DNA of 5,188 nucleotides, taken from NCBI GenBank assembly GCA_018260275.1, contig JAGLBK010000187.1, forward strand, positions 1 to 5,188, written 5' to 3'. Of this stretch, positions 1 to 5,011 are shown piece after piece. A program made the translations under genes and the position numbers. Each line of letters begins with the position of its first letter. Within the stretch, counting starts at the first letter, position 1. Below the pieces are notes generated by a model that was not told where the DNA came from, ran no database searches, and saw only the letters and a program-made list of their open reading frames with translations. This DNA is from Deinococcus sp. (GTDB taxonomy: Bacteria > Deinococcota > Deinococci > Deinococcales > Deinococcaceae).

Positions 1-67
1 TGTATTCGACTTCCGAAACATTTTTGCGGACGTAAGCCAGCACGTCCGCCCAGATTTCCTGCGAGAT
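1..67 (-). CDS. dnaA: Chromosomal replication initiator DnaA, N-terminal fragment (gene runs off the left edge)
   Basis: DnaA binds DnaA boxes at oriC, melts the origin and helps load the replicative helicase. Only the first 22 codons are present, read leftward from an ATC codon: (M)[21 protein letters not shown]. This matches domain I of Deinococcus DnaA as I remember it. Counting the ATC as residue 1 puts the Trp at position 6, the same place as Trp6 of E. coli DnaA, a contact residue of domain I. The start was chosen because a 10-base Shine-Dalgarno (74-83) ends its GGAGG core 8 bases before the ATC, and there is no ATG, GTG or TTG between them. The only nearby standard start, GTG at 76-74, lies inside the Shine-Dalgarno and would add Val-Pro-Val. 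The frame stays open upstream, so reading frame alone does not fix the start. No DnaA boxes were seen beside it; the origin probably lies beyond the left edge. Confidence 0.82.
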   Translation of the reverse strand, partial: MSQEIWADVLAYVRKNVSEVEY

Positions 68-73
68 AACCGG

Positions 74-83
74 CACCTCCTTT
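74..83 (-). promoter_or_regulatory. Strong ribosome binding site of dnaA
   Basis: The minus strand reads AAAGGAGGTG, complementary over 10 bases to the usual bacterial 16S rRNA 3' end. Its GGAGG core is followed by 8 bases and then ATC at 67-65. This spacing decides the start: the alternative GTG is made of the last bases of the Shine-Dalgarno itself. A weaker AGGA further upstream (minus strand, 8 bases before that GTG) could serve the GTG, which is why some doubt remains. Confidence 0.8.
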
Positions 84-104
84 GTCCTGCTAAGTAGCCG
101 GGTC

Positions 105-131
105 AGGATAGCACTGCCCTTCCTTTGTCTC
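105..131 (-). promoter_or_regulatory. Weak candidate promoter for dnaA
   Basis: On the minus strand a TATCCT (110-105) could act as a -10 box, with GAGACA (131-126) 15 bases upstream as a poor -35. The location, about 25 bases before the ribosome binding site, suits a leadered dnaA transcript. The match is poor and the spacing short, so this is only the best candidate in a short divergent gap. Confidence 0.2.
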
Positions 132-141
132 TGATGCGGTC

Positions 142-170
142 TTGGCCGCGCCTTTGCCTGGGCGCACAAT
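142..170 (+). promoter_or_regulatory. Candidate leaderless promoter for the divergent 95-aa gene
   Basis: TTGGCC (142-147) and CACAAT (165-170) are separated by 17 bases, each matching 4 of 6 positions of the -35 and -10 consensus. The -10 ends 7 bases before the ATG at 178, so transcription would begin at or next to the start codon. Only AAAGG, 2 bases before the ATG, resembles a ribosome binding site, and that is too close. A leaderless message therefore fits better. Confidence 0.3.
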
Positions 171-177
171 AAAGGTT

Positions 178-465
178 ATGAAAGTCCGGTTGACTTCGCG
201 CGGTCTGCGCGTCCGTATCGATGATCTGGAACTGGCCGCCTTGCAACGCGGCGAGGTGCTGACGGTGGCGTCCAGCTGGGAAGGCGGCGGCTGGTCTCTG
301 TCGCTTGATCCCCGGCAGGAGACCCTCACTGGGCAGGCGGGGGCGCTCCGGGTGGGCGTCAGCGGGGTGCTGGGCGAACTGGCCGACCCGCAGCATGAAG
401 GCGTCACCCTGGCCGGGCCGCCGCAGATCACCGTGGAAAAAGAGTTCGGGCCGCAGCACACCTGA
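178..465 (+). CDS. Small conserved-looking protein of unknown function, divergent from dnaA
   Basis: This is a 95-residue protein with no signal peptide, membrane segment or cysteine. Its N-terminus, MKVRLTSRGLRVRIDDLELA, alternates basic/hydrophobic strands with an acidic helix-like stretch. It then runs LQRGEVLTV and a Gly/Trp-rich segment (SWEGGGWSLSL, about residues 33-43), suggesting a small beta-rich cytoplasmic domain. The opening loosely resembles the short MKxRIxxNSIRLRL proteins grouped as DUF7009; I recall that pattern only by eye and do not rely on it. ATG 178 was preferred over the in-frame TTG at 142 because the extra 12 residues look non-coding and overlap the putative promoter. 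The gene is divergent from dnaA and convergent with dprA, whose stop lies 6 bases beyond this one. Coding is supported by the clean frame filling the gap between the two genes. Function is unknown. Confidence 0.72.
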   Translation: MKVRLTSRGLRVRIDDLELAALQRGEVLTVASSWEGGGWSLSLDPRQETLTGQAGALRVGVSGVLGELADPQHEGVTLAGPPQITVEKEFGPQHT

Positions 466-471
466 GCGTGG

Positions 472-1554
472 TCAGCGCCTTGCCCAGCGCCCGCCCACTT
501 CTTCGGCCAGTCCCATGAGTTGCAGCATGACCAGGGCCGTCTGAAGTTCCGGCAAGGCCAGGGCCGTGGCAGCGTGCAGGTCATCCAGGGTAGTGGGGAA
601 CGCCAGCGCCCGGAGCACCTTCTCCTGTTCGGGCGGTAGTTCGGGAAGCGGCTGGGCCGGGGCGGTGCCCCAGTTCAACTCGTCGAGGATGTCCTGGGCA
701 CTTTCGGTCAGCACCGCCCCTTCACGCAGCAGTTTGTGCGGCCCGGCGGCGCGGGGGTCACCAGCCCGGCCCGGAACGGCGAACACTGTGCGGCCACAGT
801 CCAGGGCGTGGGTGGCGGTGATCATGCTACCCGACTTTCTCTCGCCTTCGATAATGACGACCCCCGCGCTGAGGGCCGCGATCAGGCGGTTACGGGTCGG
901 AAAATGGTGCTGCGCCGGGCCAGTACCGAGCGGGTATTCGCTGACCAGCGTGAGGCGGCGGGCCAGCGGCGCATTTTCGCTGGGATAGATCTGATCTACT
1001 GCGCTGCCCAGAATGCCGATGCTCAGGCCTCCCGCGTCCACGGCTGCGGTATGGGCGGCGGTGTCGATGCCCCGTGCCAGGCCACTCACGACCATGACCC
1101 CGGCCCGCGCCAGGTCCGCTGCGATGGTGCGGGCCAGGCTCAGAGCGTGCGGGCTGGCTGCCCTGGTGCCGACCATGCCGATGCTGCGCGGCACCACTGG
1201 CAGTTCGGGACACTCGCCCAGCACCCACAGGACCGGGGGCGGGTCGCCCAGACTTTCAAGCGCCGCCGGATAACCGGGCAGGCCGCGCCCTAGCAGGGTG
1301 ACGCCCCGCTGCTGACACTTTTCCAGCTCGGCCTGGGCCTGTTCGGCGGCACTTGGGGTGCCAATGGCGGCCACGCTTTTGCTGTCCAGGCCCGGCACTT
1401 CGCGCAACTGGCCCAGGTTGGCGGCCAGTGCTGCGGCTGCACTCCCGAAGTGTCGGCGCAGGCTTTCGATTCGCCGTGGCCCCAGCTGGGGCGTCAGGCG
1501 CAAGGTCAGGAGCGCCAGAAGTTCAGTCGTCGTTGGCTGGGCCGGAGAAGTCAC
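472..1554 (-). CDS. dprA: DNA-processing protein DprA (Smf), RecA loader in natural transformation
   Basis: DprA binds incoming single-stranded DNA in the cytoplasm, displaces SSB and loads RecA for recombination during transformation. The protein has 360 residues, normal for the family. Residues about 10-65 form a helix-hairpin-helix/SAM-like N-terminal region ([23 protein letters not shown]). A Rossmann-like DNA_processg_A domain spans about 80-290, with GMVGTRAAS (126-134), [14 protein letters not shown] (155-168), [15 protein letters not shown] (180-194), [12 protein letters not shown] (218-229) and [11 protein letters not shown] (237-247). The C-terminus (about 305-358) is a winged-helix-like DML1 domain. 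All core motifs are intact. The start is GTG at 1554. No Shine-Dalgarno is properly spaced, but a TANNNT box 6 bases upstream suggests a leaderless message. The gene is monocistronic and tail-to-tail with the 95-aa gene, with no obvious intrinsic terminator in the 6-base gap. Confidence 0.97.
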   Translation of the reverse strand: MTSPAQPTTTELLALLTLRLTPQLGPRRIESLRRHFGSAAAALAANLGQLREVPGLDSKSVAAIGTPSAAEQAQAELEKCQQRGVTLLGRGLPGYPAALESLGDPPPVLWVLGECPELPVVPRSIGMVGTRAASPHALSLARTIAADLARAGVMVVSGLARGIDTAAHTAAVDAGGLSIGILGSAVDQIYPSENAPLARRLTLVSEYPLGTGPAQHHFPTRNRLIAALSAGVVIIEGERKSGSMITATHALDCGRTVFAVPGRAGDPRAAGPHKLLREGAVLTESAQDILDELNWGTAPAQPLPELPPEQEKVLRALAFPTTLDDLHAATALALPELQTALVMLQLMGLAEEVGGRWARR

Positions 1555-1560
1555 TTCCGC

Positions 1561-1566
1561 AGCTTA
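1561..1566 (-). promoter_or_regulatory. -10 box of a leaderless dprA promoter
   Basis: The minus strand carries TAAGCT (1566-1561), fitting TANNNT, then exactly 6 bases, then the GTG start of dprA at 1554. The first transcribed base would therefore be the first base of the start codon. No convincing -35 is present; ATTCCA 16 bases upstream matches 3 of 6 positions. The GGAA immediately before GTG is too close to act as a Shine-Dalgarno. Confidence 0.45.
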
Positions 1567-1786
1567 AAAGGCCGGGCGTCACTGGAATCTTATGGGGGCT
1601 GCTCTGCCCAGGGTAGCGAGCAGAACCTATTGATGACGCGGTAAGTTCGTGGTGTCACCGGCCAGGCCATCAGCTCTGGGGGAAATCCTCATGGCTCATG
1701 GCTCATGGCCCAGAGCTAAAGCAGAGCCAAATCTGACGGATAGGCATCACCAACTTTGCACGTCATCAATAAACGCAAGCCCCATT
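1567..1786. other. Gene-free spacer between the histidine kinase 3' end and dprA
   Basis: No open frame here looks coding. Besides the repeats at 1672-1717, the kinase stop codon sits in a weak hairpin-like stretch on the minus strand (GCCCA, six bases, TGGGGC, about 1776-1793) followed by the T-rich TTGCGTTTATT. This may be a poor terminator for the kinase message. The rest shows no recognised element. Confidence 0.4.
1672..1717. repeat. 9-bp inverted repeat enclosing a 7-bp tandem triplet
   Basis: AGCTCTGGG (1672-1680) and CCCAGAGCT (1709-1717) form a perfect 9-bp inverted repeat with a 28-base loop. Within and overlapping the right arm are three tandem 7-mers, ATGGCTC, ATGGCTC and ATGGCCC (1691-1711). 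A second, competing pair, GGCCAT (1665-1670) and ATGGCC (1705-1710), overlaps the same arm. No T-tract follows on either strand, so it is not a standard terminator. It may be a small intergenic repeat. Confidence 0.55.
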
Positions 1787-3226
1787 TCAGTGGGCCGCGT
1801 CGTCTGCCACGGCTCCCTCCTGGGGATCGTCGTCGCCCAGTGCCGCACCAGGGATGGTCAGCACGAACTGTGCCCCGCCCGCCGGGTGATTCCCGCCGCT
1901 CAGGTCGCCGCCGTGCATCAGCGCAATCTGGCGCGATACGCTCAGGCCCAGGCCGCTGCTGCCCGCGCCGCTCACGAAGGGGTCGAAAATTCGTTCGCCC
2001 AGCTCGGGGGGCAGGCCGGGGCCGTCGTCCCGGACCTCGAAGGTCAGCCACTCGGGGGTCTCGGTCAGATTGATGCTGACGTGTCCGCCGGAGCCAGCCG
2101 CCCGCCGCGCGTTGGCAAGTAGATTTCGCAGGGCCTGGGTCAGGCGGTCCGGGTCGCACAGGATGCCGCCGCTCCAGTGGCCTGTAAAATCGGTGCCCGG
2201 CACCAGCCGGTCGAGCCGCCCCTGCAAGGTCGTGGCCGGAATGTAGTGCCAGACCAGCTTCATCTCCAGTTCGCCCCGCGCCAGTTGCATGAGGTCCTGC
2301 GTGGTGAAATTCAGTTCGTCGGCCACCAGCGAGGCCCGCAGCACTTCCGGGTCGCCGGTGCGTTCGCCCGCGCGGCTGAGGCTGGCCTTGAGCACCGTCA
2401 GCGGCGCCCCCAGCTCATGCACGATCTGGCCCAGCAGTTGTTTTTCGCGTTGCTGCCCGGCCTCGATCCTTACCAGCAGTCGGTTGATGGCGGCCAGCAG
2501 GCGGTGAACTTCATCCTCGCGCCCCGGCAGCGGCAGGGTCGCCAGACTGCGGGTCGGGTCGATCCGGTCGGCCAGGTCGGCGGCCTGCCCCAGACCCGCC
2601 AGTGCCCGTTTGCCCACCAGCCAGCCCAGCAGCAGCATCAGCAGCGGTGTCAGGGTCAGGGCCAGGGCCAGGGTCCGGGCAGCGCTGTGGCGGGCCGTGA
2701 CCAGATCGTCCTCGGGCAGCGCCACCCAGACCGTGCCGAAGTCTCCGGCAGAGCGGGTGGTCGAGCGCATCGGGGCGGCCTGAATACTGAAATGGGTCTG
2801 GTTCAGGTAAGGAAACGGGTCGCCGGATTTGAGGTGCGGCCCTGGCCCGTTGCTTTGCAGGGCCTGACTGATGCTGATGAGTTTGCCGTCCTGCCCGATC
2901 AGCGCCGTATACCCACTGATCGGCGGCAGCTTTTTGCCCAGGTTGCCGCTCAGGTTGGTATAGGCCTCGGCCACGGCGTCGGCACGGTCGGTCAGGCGGC
3001 GGTCAAACTGGCGGTCCATCTGCCCCAGCAGATACGTGGTCATGCCCAGCGTGATGATGGTCATCAGCGCCAGGGCGGTCAGGCTATACATCAGCGCCAG
3101 CCGAAAGCGCAGGCTGTGTCGCCACGCCACCCGCGCCGAATAGAGGCCCGCGCCGGGCGACAGGGACAGGGAAGTCCGGGTGCCGGGCGCGTCCGGGCTG
3201 CGGGTGCGCGTTCCTGACGGACTCAT
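1787..3226 (-). CDS. Membrane sensor histidine kinase (HisKA type, HAMP-containing)
   Basis: A 479-residue inner-membrane sensor kinase, presumed partner of the response regulator upstream. Membrane segments lie at about 42-66 and 183-205, flanking an extracytoplasmic sensor region of about 110 residues that I do not recognise. HAMP-like sequence spans about 206-258. The H-box is [11 protein letters not shown] with phosphoacceptor His270. The N-box is NLLANARRA (Asn372 probably binds Mg), G1 is DDGPG (400-404), the F-box ERIFDPF (411-417) and G2 GSSGLGLS (422-429), so the ATPase half is complete. The H-box is odd: the usual Arg/Lys-Thr after HEL is Gly273-Ala274. Glu271, needed for autokinase, is kept. 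The N-terminal 33 residues are Ser/Thr/Arg-rich, making the start uncertain. ATG 3226 is preferred because a TANNNT box lies 6 bases before it; a GTG near codon 33 is the alternative. An acidic tail (464-479) follows the ATPase domain. The ligand is unknown. Confidence 0.94.
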   Translation of the reverse strand: MSPSGTRTRSPDAPGTRTSLSLSPGAGLYSARVAWRHSLRFRLALMYSLTALALMTIITLGMTTYLLGQMDRQFDRRLTDRADAVAEAYTNLSGNLGKKLPPISGYTALIGQDGKLISISQALQSNGPGPHLKSGDPFPYLNQTHFSIQAAPMRSTTRSAGDFGTVWVALPEDDLVTARHSAARTLALALTLTPLLMLLLGWLVGKRALAGLGQAADLADRIDPTRSLATLPLPGREDEVHRLLAAINRLLVRIEAGQQREKQLLGQIVHELGAPLTVLKASLSRAGERTGDPEVLRASLVADELNFTTQDLMQLARGELEMKLVWHYIPATTLQGRLDRLVPGTDFTGHWSGGILCDPDRLTQALRNLLANARRAAGSGGHVSINLTETPEWLTFEVRDDGPGLPPELGERIFDPFVSGAGSSGLGLSVSRQIALMHGGDLSGGNHPAGGAQFVLTIPGAALGDDDPQEGAVADDAAH

Positions 3227-3248
3227 ACCCTGAGTCTAATACGGACTC
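3217..3248. repeat. Direct repeat flanking the kinase promoter and start codon
   Basis: ACGGACTC occurs at 3217-3224 and 3241-3248, 24 bases apart, one copy touching the kinase start codon and the other just upstream of its -10 box. A third copy lies at 3356-3363. An inverted pair, GACTC (3220-3224) and GAGTC (3232-3236), is nested between them. The layout would suit an operator overlapping the promoter, but no bound protein is known. Confidence 0.4.
3233..3238 (-). promoter_or_regulatory. -10 box of a leaderless histidine kinase promoter
   Basis: The minus strand has TAGACT (3238-3233), matching TANNNT, then 6 bases, then the ATG of the kinase at 3226. This implies its own leaderless transcript rather than only read-through from the regulator gene. 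No convincing -35 was found at 16-18 bases. The box sits between two copies of GAGTCCGT (minus strand). Confidence 0.45.
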
Positions 3249-3270
3249 CGCTCAATTCCGCCACACCTGG

Positions 3271-3291
3271 AAAAGAGCCAGCTGTGGCTCT
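3271..3291 (-). terminator. Terminator-like hairpin between response regulator and kinase
   Basis: On the minus strand AGAGCCA and TGGCTCT make a perfect 7-bp stem with loop CAGC. It ends in a short run of four T counting the last stem base. It lies 33 bases before the kinase promoter box and could stop or reduce read-through from the regulator gene. The T-run is short, so termination would be partial at best. Confidence 0.45.
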
Positions 3292-3392
3292 GCAAGCAGC
3301 TCTACGAGTCCATACCGCGAAGCCCGTATCCCTCCCTGCTCGCTCCTTGGTCAGAACGGACTCGCTTGAGCAAGCCTGACCGCATCCGCTCG

Positions 3393-3424
3393 GATTGAAT
3401 CACTTCGTACCCGATTCAATCGGG
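3393..3424. repeat. Two overlapping inverted repeats (mutually exclusive stems)
   Basis: GATTGAATC (3393-3401) and GATTCAATC (3413-3421) are perfect 9-bp complements with an 11-base loop. The right arm is also the heart of CCCGATT-C-AATCGGG (3410-3424), a 7-bp palindrome. Only one of the two pairings can form at once in RNA. Neither is followed by a T-tract. Confidence 0.55.
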
Positions 3425-3426
3425 AT

Positions 3427-3436
3427 CCTTATAAGG
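3427..3436. repeat. Perfect 10-bp palindrome
   Basis: CCTTATAAGG is fully self-complementary and sits in a longer imperfect dyad bounded by GGG (3422-3424) and CCC (3440-3442). Such a site is typical of dimeric protein binding, but nothing in the sequence names the protein. It lies downstream of the regulator gene and about 200 bases upstream of the kinase start. Confidence 0.35.
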
Positions 3437-3500
3437 CTACCCGGCGGCCAATCGCTGCATTCTCAAGTTCGGCTCAATGGAGCCTGTGGCCTGGCGGCCC

Positions 3501-4160
3501 TCAGATCTGAAGGACATAGCCGACATTACGGATGGTCCGGATTCGCAGGTCGCTGTCTGCCGATTCCAGCTTTTTGCGTAGCTGCGAGATACGCACTTCG
3601 ACGCTGTTGCTGCTGGGGGTTTCCCAGCCGTAAAGGTGAGATTCGATGTCGGTGCGGGAAAACACCCGCTCGGGCGTGCGCATCATCAGTTCCAGAATGC
3701 GGGCCTCGTGCTCGGTCAGGTTGATGTTCTTGTCGCCCACTGTCATCAGCAGGCTGGACGTGCTGAGGCTGGTATTCCCCAGATTGACCCCTGTTCCGGC
3801 GGCGGTGCGGCGCAGCAAAGCCGTGATCCGGGCGTCGAGTTCGGGCATGGCAAAGGGTTTGGTCAGGTAGTCGTCGGCCCCGGCATTCAGTCCCGCGACC
3901 CGCTCCTGCACGCCGCTGCGCGCTGAGAGCACCAGCACCGGCGTAGAGCTGTACTGCCGCAGCGACTGCACCAGATCCAGGCCGTTGCCGTCAGGCAGGT
4001 TCAGGTCAAGCAAAATCAGCTGGGCGCTGTGCATCCCAAGCCACGCCTGCGCGTCTTTTAGGGTGGCGGCGTGGTGCACCAGATAATCGGCGGACAGGTA
4101 TTCCTTGAGCAGTGGCCCGAGGTATGGATCGTCTTCGACAACAAGAATCTGCGCGAGCAT
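3501..4160 (-). CDS. OmpR/PhoB-family response regulator
   Basis: A 219-residue cytoplasmic transcription regulator, the typical length for the family. The receiver domain (about 4-116) has the acidic pocket Glu9-Asp10-Asp11, phosphoacceptor Asp52 in [11 protein letters not shown], switch Ser79, aromatic Tyr98 and Lys101 in DDYLTKPF. All catalytic residues are present, so it should be phosphorylated normally. The C-terminal winged helix (about 126-219) shows [12 protein letters not shown] (148-159), a recognition-helix region [15 protein letters not shown] (185-199) and the final hairpin [10 protein letters not shown]. The ATG at 4160 has a strong Shine-Dalgarno, AAAGGAG, 8 bases upstream, unlike its neighbours, so this message carries a leader. 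It lies 5' of the histidine kinase on the same strand and is presumably its cognate regulator. Its targets cannot be read from sequence; the direct repeat at 4214-4234 is a candidate autoregulatory site. Confidence 0.95.
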   Translation of the reverse strand: MLAQILVVEDDPYLGPLLKEYLSADYLVHHAATLKDAQAWLGMHSAQLILLDLNLPDGNGLDLVQSLRQYSSTPVLVLSARSGVQERVAGLNAGADDYLTKPFAMPELDARITALLRRTAAGTGVNLGNTSLSTSSLLMTVGDKNINLTEHEARILELMMRTPERVFSRTDIESHLYGWETPSSNSVEVRISQLRKKLESADSDLRIRTIRNVGYVLQI

Positions 4161-4213
4161 GGGTCATTCTCCTTTGGATGGGGCGGTGCCTTGCAGTATG
4201 CCAGAGAAGTGAA

Positions 4214-4234
4214 TCCTGAGGAATCAGTCCTGAG
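4214..4234. repeat. Short direct repeat upstream of the response regulator
   Basis: TCCTGAG occurs at 4214-4220 and again at 4228-4234, a 14-base period, about 55-75 bases before the regulator start codon. Tandem sites are how OmpR/PhoB regulators commonly bind, although their usual period is nearer 10-11 bases. A CATACT with an upstream TG (minus strand, about 4195-4203) nearby is a possible extended -10 for the regulator gene. Confidence 0.25.
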
Positions 4235-4263
4235 CGGTGAGGGGGGAGCTCTGATAGCTTGCC

Positions 4264-4722
4264 TTATTTCAGCTTACTGATGTCCGTGGCATGCAAGTCA
4301 CGGCTGAGCGGTGAGTCCGGCGCGGCGCTGTTTTGCCCGGTGGTCTGGGTGGTCAGCGAGAGCTTGTACTGCTGGAGAAATTTGCCCAGGGGCAGGCTAC
4401 CGTTGCCCGTAACTGGCCCGGCAGCGGCAGCGGCTTTCTCATCGCTGCTGGTCAGCAGGCTAAGTTGGCCGTTCTTGAGCAGGCCGTCGTAACTGCTTTG
4501 CAAGCTGCTGAAGGTATTCCTAGACTTTTCATCTGCCGACTGGCTGAAGATGACCTTGACCGGGCCGCTGTAATCCTTGACCAGCTGAAGGTTGAACTTG
4601 CTGCCGCTGCTTTCGCCAGCGCCGAGCTTTGTTTGCATTTCGCTGTCCCACACGATCAGTTTCAGCGCCTGGCCGGGGGTGGCGAGCGCAAAAAACAGCA
4701 GGGGGAGCAGGAGTCTTTTCAT
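4264..4722 (-). CDS. Small secreted protein of unknown function
   Basis: This 152-residue protein begins with a clear Sec signal peptide: MKR, a hydrophobic core LLLPLLFFALA and a likely cleavage site after TPGQA (residue 19). The mature part starts LKLIVWDSEMQ, is Ser/Gln/Lys-rich and has no cysteine, so it is not a lipoprotein. It contains a low-complexity AAAAA stretch (about 97-101) and ends in a polar, probably flexible tail. I do not recognise a family. Two adjacent ATG codons (4725 and 4722) and an upstream TTG (4740) are possible starts. The second ATG was chosen because a TACACT -10 box lies 7 bases before it and no Shine-Dalgarno is present. It is followed by the response regulator on the same strand, 103 bases on, without a clear terminator between them, so the two may be partly cotranscribed. 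A role as envelope partner or target of the two-component system is only a guess. Confidence 0.78.
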   Translation of the reverse strand: MKRLLLPLLFFALATPGQALKLIVWDSEMQTKLGAGESSGSKFNLQLVKDYSGPVKVIFSQSADEKSRNTFSSLQSSYDGLLKNGQLSLLTSSDEKAAAAAGPVTGNGSLPLGKFLQQYKLSLTTQTTGQNSAAPDSPLSRDLHATDISKLK

Positions 4723-4729
4723 CATAGGC

Positions 4730-4754
4730 AGTGTATCCAATCGGTAAGAGTCAA
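4730..4754 (-). promoter_or_regulatory. Candidate promoter of the secreted-protein gene
   Basis: TACACT (4735-4730, minus strand) fits TANNNT and lies 7 bases before the second ATG (4722). A good -35-like TTGACT (4754-4749, 5 of 6) stands only 13 bases upstream, shorter than the usual 16-18. Either the -35 is fortuitous or another -10 is used. The downstream spacing suggests a leaderless or nearly leaderless message. Confidence 0.4.
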
Positions 4755-4790
4755 TTTGGTGGTGCTCGTCGGTGGTGCCCGCAGACAGGG

Positions 4791-4813
4791 CTGTCGGCGA
4801 GGTCTACCGACAG
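4791..4813. repeat. Perfect 7-bp inverted repeat upstream of the secreted-protein gene
   Basis: CTGTCGG (4791-4797) and CCGACAG (4807-4813) pair perfectly across a 9-base spacer. The left arm can also pair with an adjacent ACAG (4785-4788). No T-tract follows on either strand, so it is not a terminator. It sits about 55-80 bases upstream of the -10 box of the secreted-protein gene, where an activator or repressor site would be plausible. Confidence 0.45.
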
Positions 4814-4940
4814 ACTAGCGGCTGAATCTGACGCGGCCTTGACTGAAACATAGTGCTGGATTTAGAGAAGGGACGTGTTCACGGGGTCGGCAGCGGCCTG
4901 CGCTTCCGGCCTGGAAGGGCTTCCACACGCGGGAAACCAT
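4814..4940. other. Gene-free stretch between the upstream inverted repeat and the rny terminator
   Basis: No credible gene is seen. The only notable structure is a run of three alternating arms, CTTCC (4903-4907), GGAAG (4913-4917) and CTTCC (4920-4924), in which the middle arm can pair with either flank. A 41-codon minus-strand frame from ATG 4940 has no ribosome site and directly follows the terminator T-run. Confidence 0.35.
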
Positions 4941-4970
4941 AAAAAAGCGGCCCGCCATAACGGGGGCCAC
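4941..4970 (-). terminator. Intrinsic terminator of rny
   Basis: On the minus strand GTGGCCC and GGGCCGC form a 7-bp G+C-rich stem (one G-U pair) with a small, partly paired loop, directly followed by six T. It lies 41 bases past the rny stop codon on the same strand. It should insulate rny from the secreted-protein gene downstream. Confidence 0.85.
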
Positions 4971-5011
4971 TCATGAGAAGGCTAAATTCAGCGGGCGCCT
5001 ACTTCAACAGG

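Larger units (their letters stand above)
3227..3500. other. Palindrome-rich, gene-free spacer between response regulator and kinase
   Basis: This 274-base spacer has no credible gene but contains a dense series of palindromes. They are the hairpin at 3274-3291; GGTCAG/CTGACC (3349-3354 and 3376-3381) enclosing the palindrome GCTTGAGCAAGC (3364-3375); GATTGAATC/GATTCAATC (3393-3401 and 3413-3421); CCCGATTCAATCGGG (3410-3424), which competes with the last; CCTTATAAGG (3427-3436); and GGCTC-AATG-GAGCC (3471-3484). Paired regulator and kinase genes usually overlap or nearly touch, so both size and structure are unusual. It may be an intergenic repeat element, an mRNA control region or a regulator-binding region. 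Confidence 0.6.

Noticed and set aside
142..177. Upstream in-frame TTG start for the 95-aa gene, and GTG 76 as dnaA start
   Set aside because: The TTG adds 12 unconvincing residues and overlaps the likely promoter. The GTG lies within the Shine-Dalgarno itself, so that site cannot serve it.
68..177. An origin of replication beside dnaA
   Set aside because: No TTATCCACA-like DnaA boxes or A+T-rich unwinding region were seen in this short gap. The origin may lie on the other side of dnaA, outside the window.
459..480. Dyad CTGA-N6-TCAG spanning both stop codons of the convergent gene pair
   Set aside because: Only 4 bp per arm and no T-tract on either strand, so too weak to call a bidirectional terminator.
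2645..2682. Repetitive CAGGGCC-like tract inside the kinase
   Set aside because: It encodes the Ala/Leu-rich second membrane segment ([11 protein letters not shown]). The repetition follows from biased codon use, not from a separate element.
2177..3217. A 346-codon plus-strand open frame
   Set aside because: It is fully antisense to the histidine kinase, whose domains are clear. Its translation is Gln/Arg/Gly-rich low complexity with no motif, typical of shadow frames in G+C-rich DNA.
4815..4940. A 41-codon minus-strand frame starting at ATG 4940
   Set aside because: The ATG directly follows the T-run of the rny terminator, with no Shine-Dalgarno and no -10 box. The translation is arginine-rich and unlike any protein I know.
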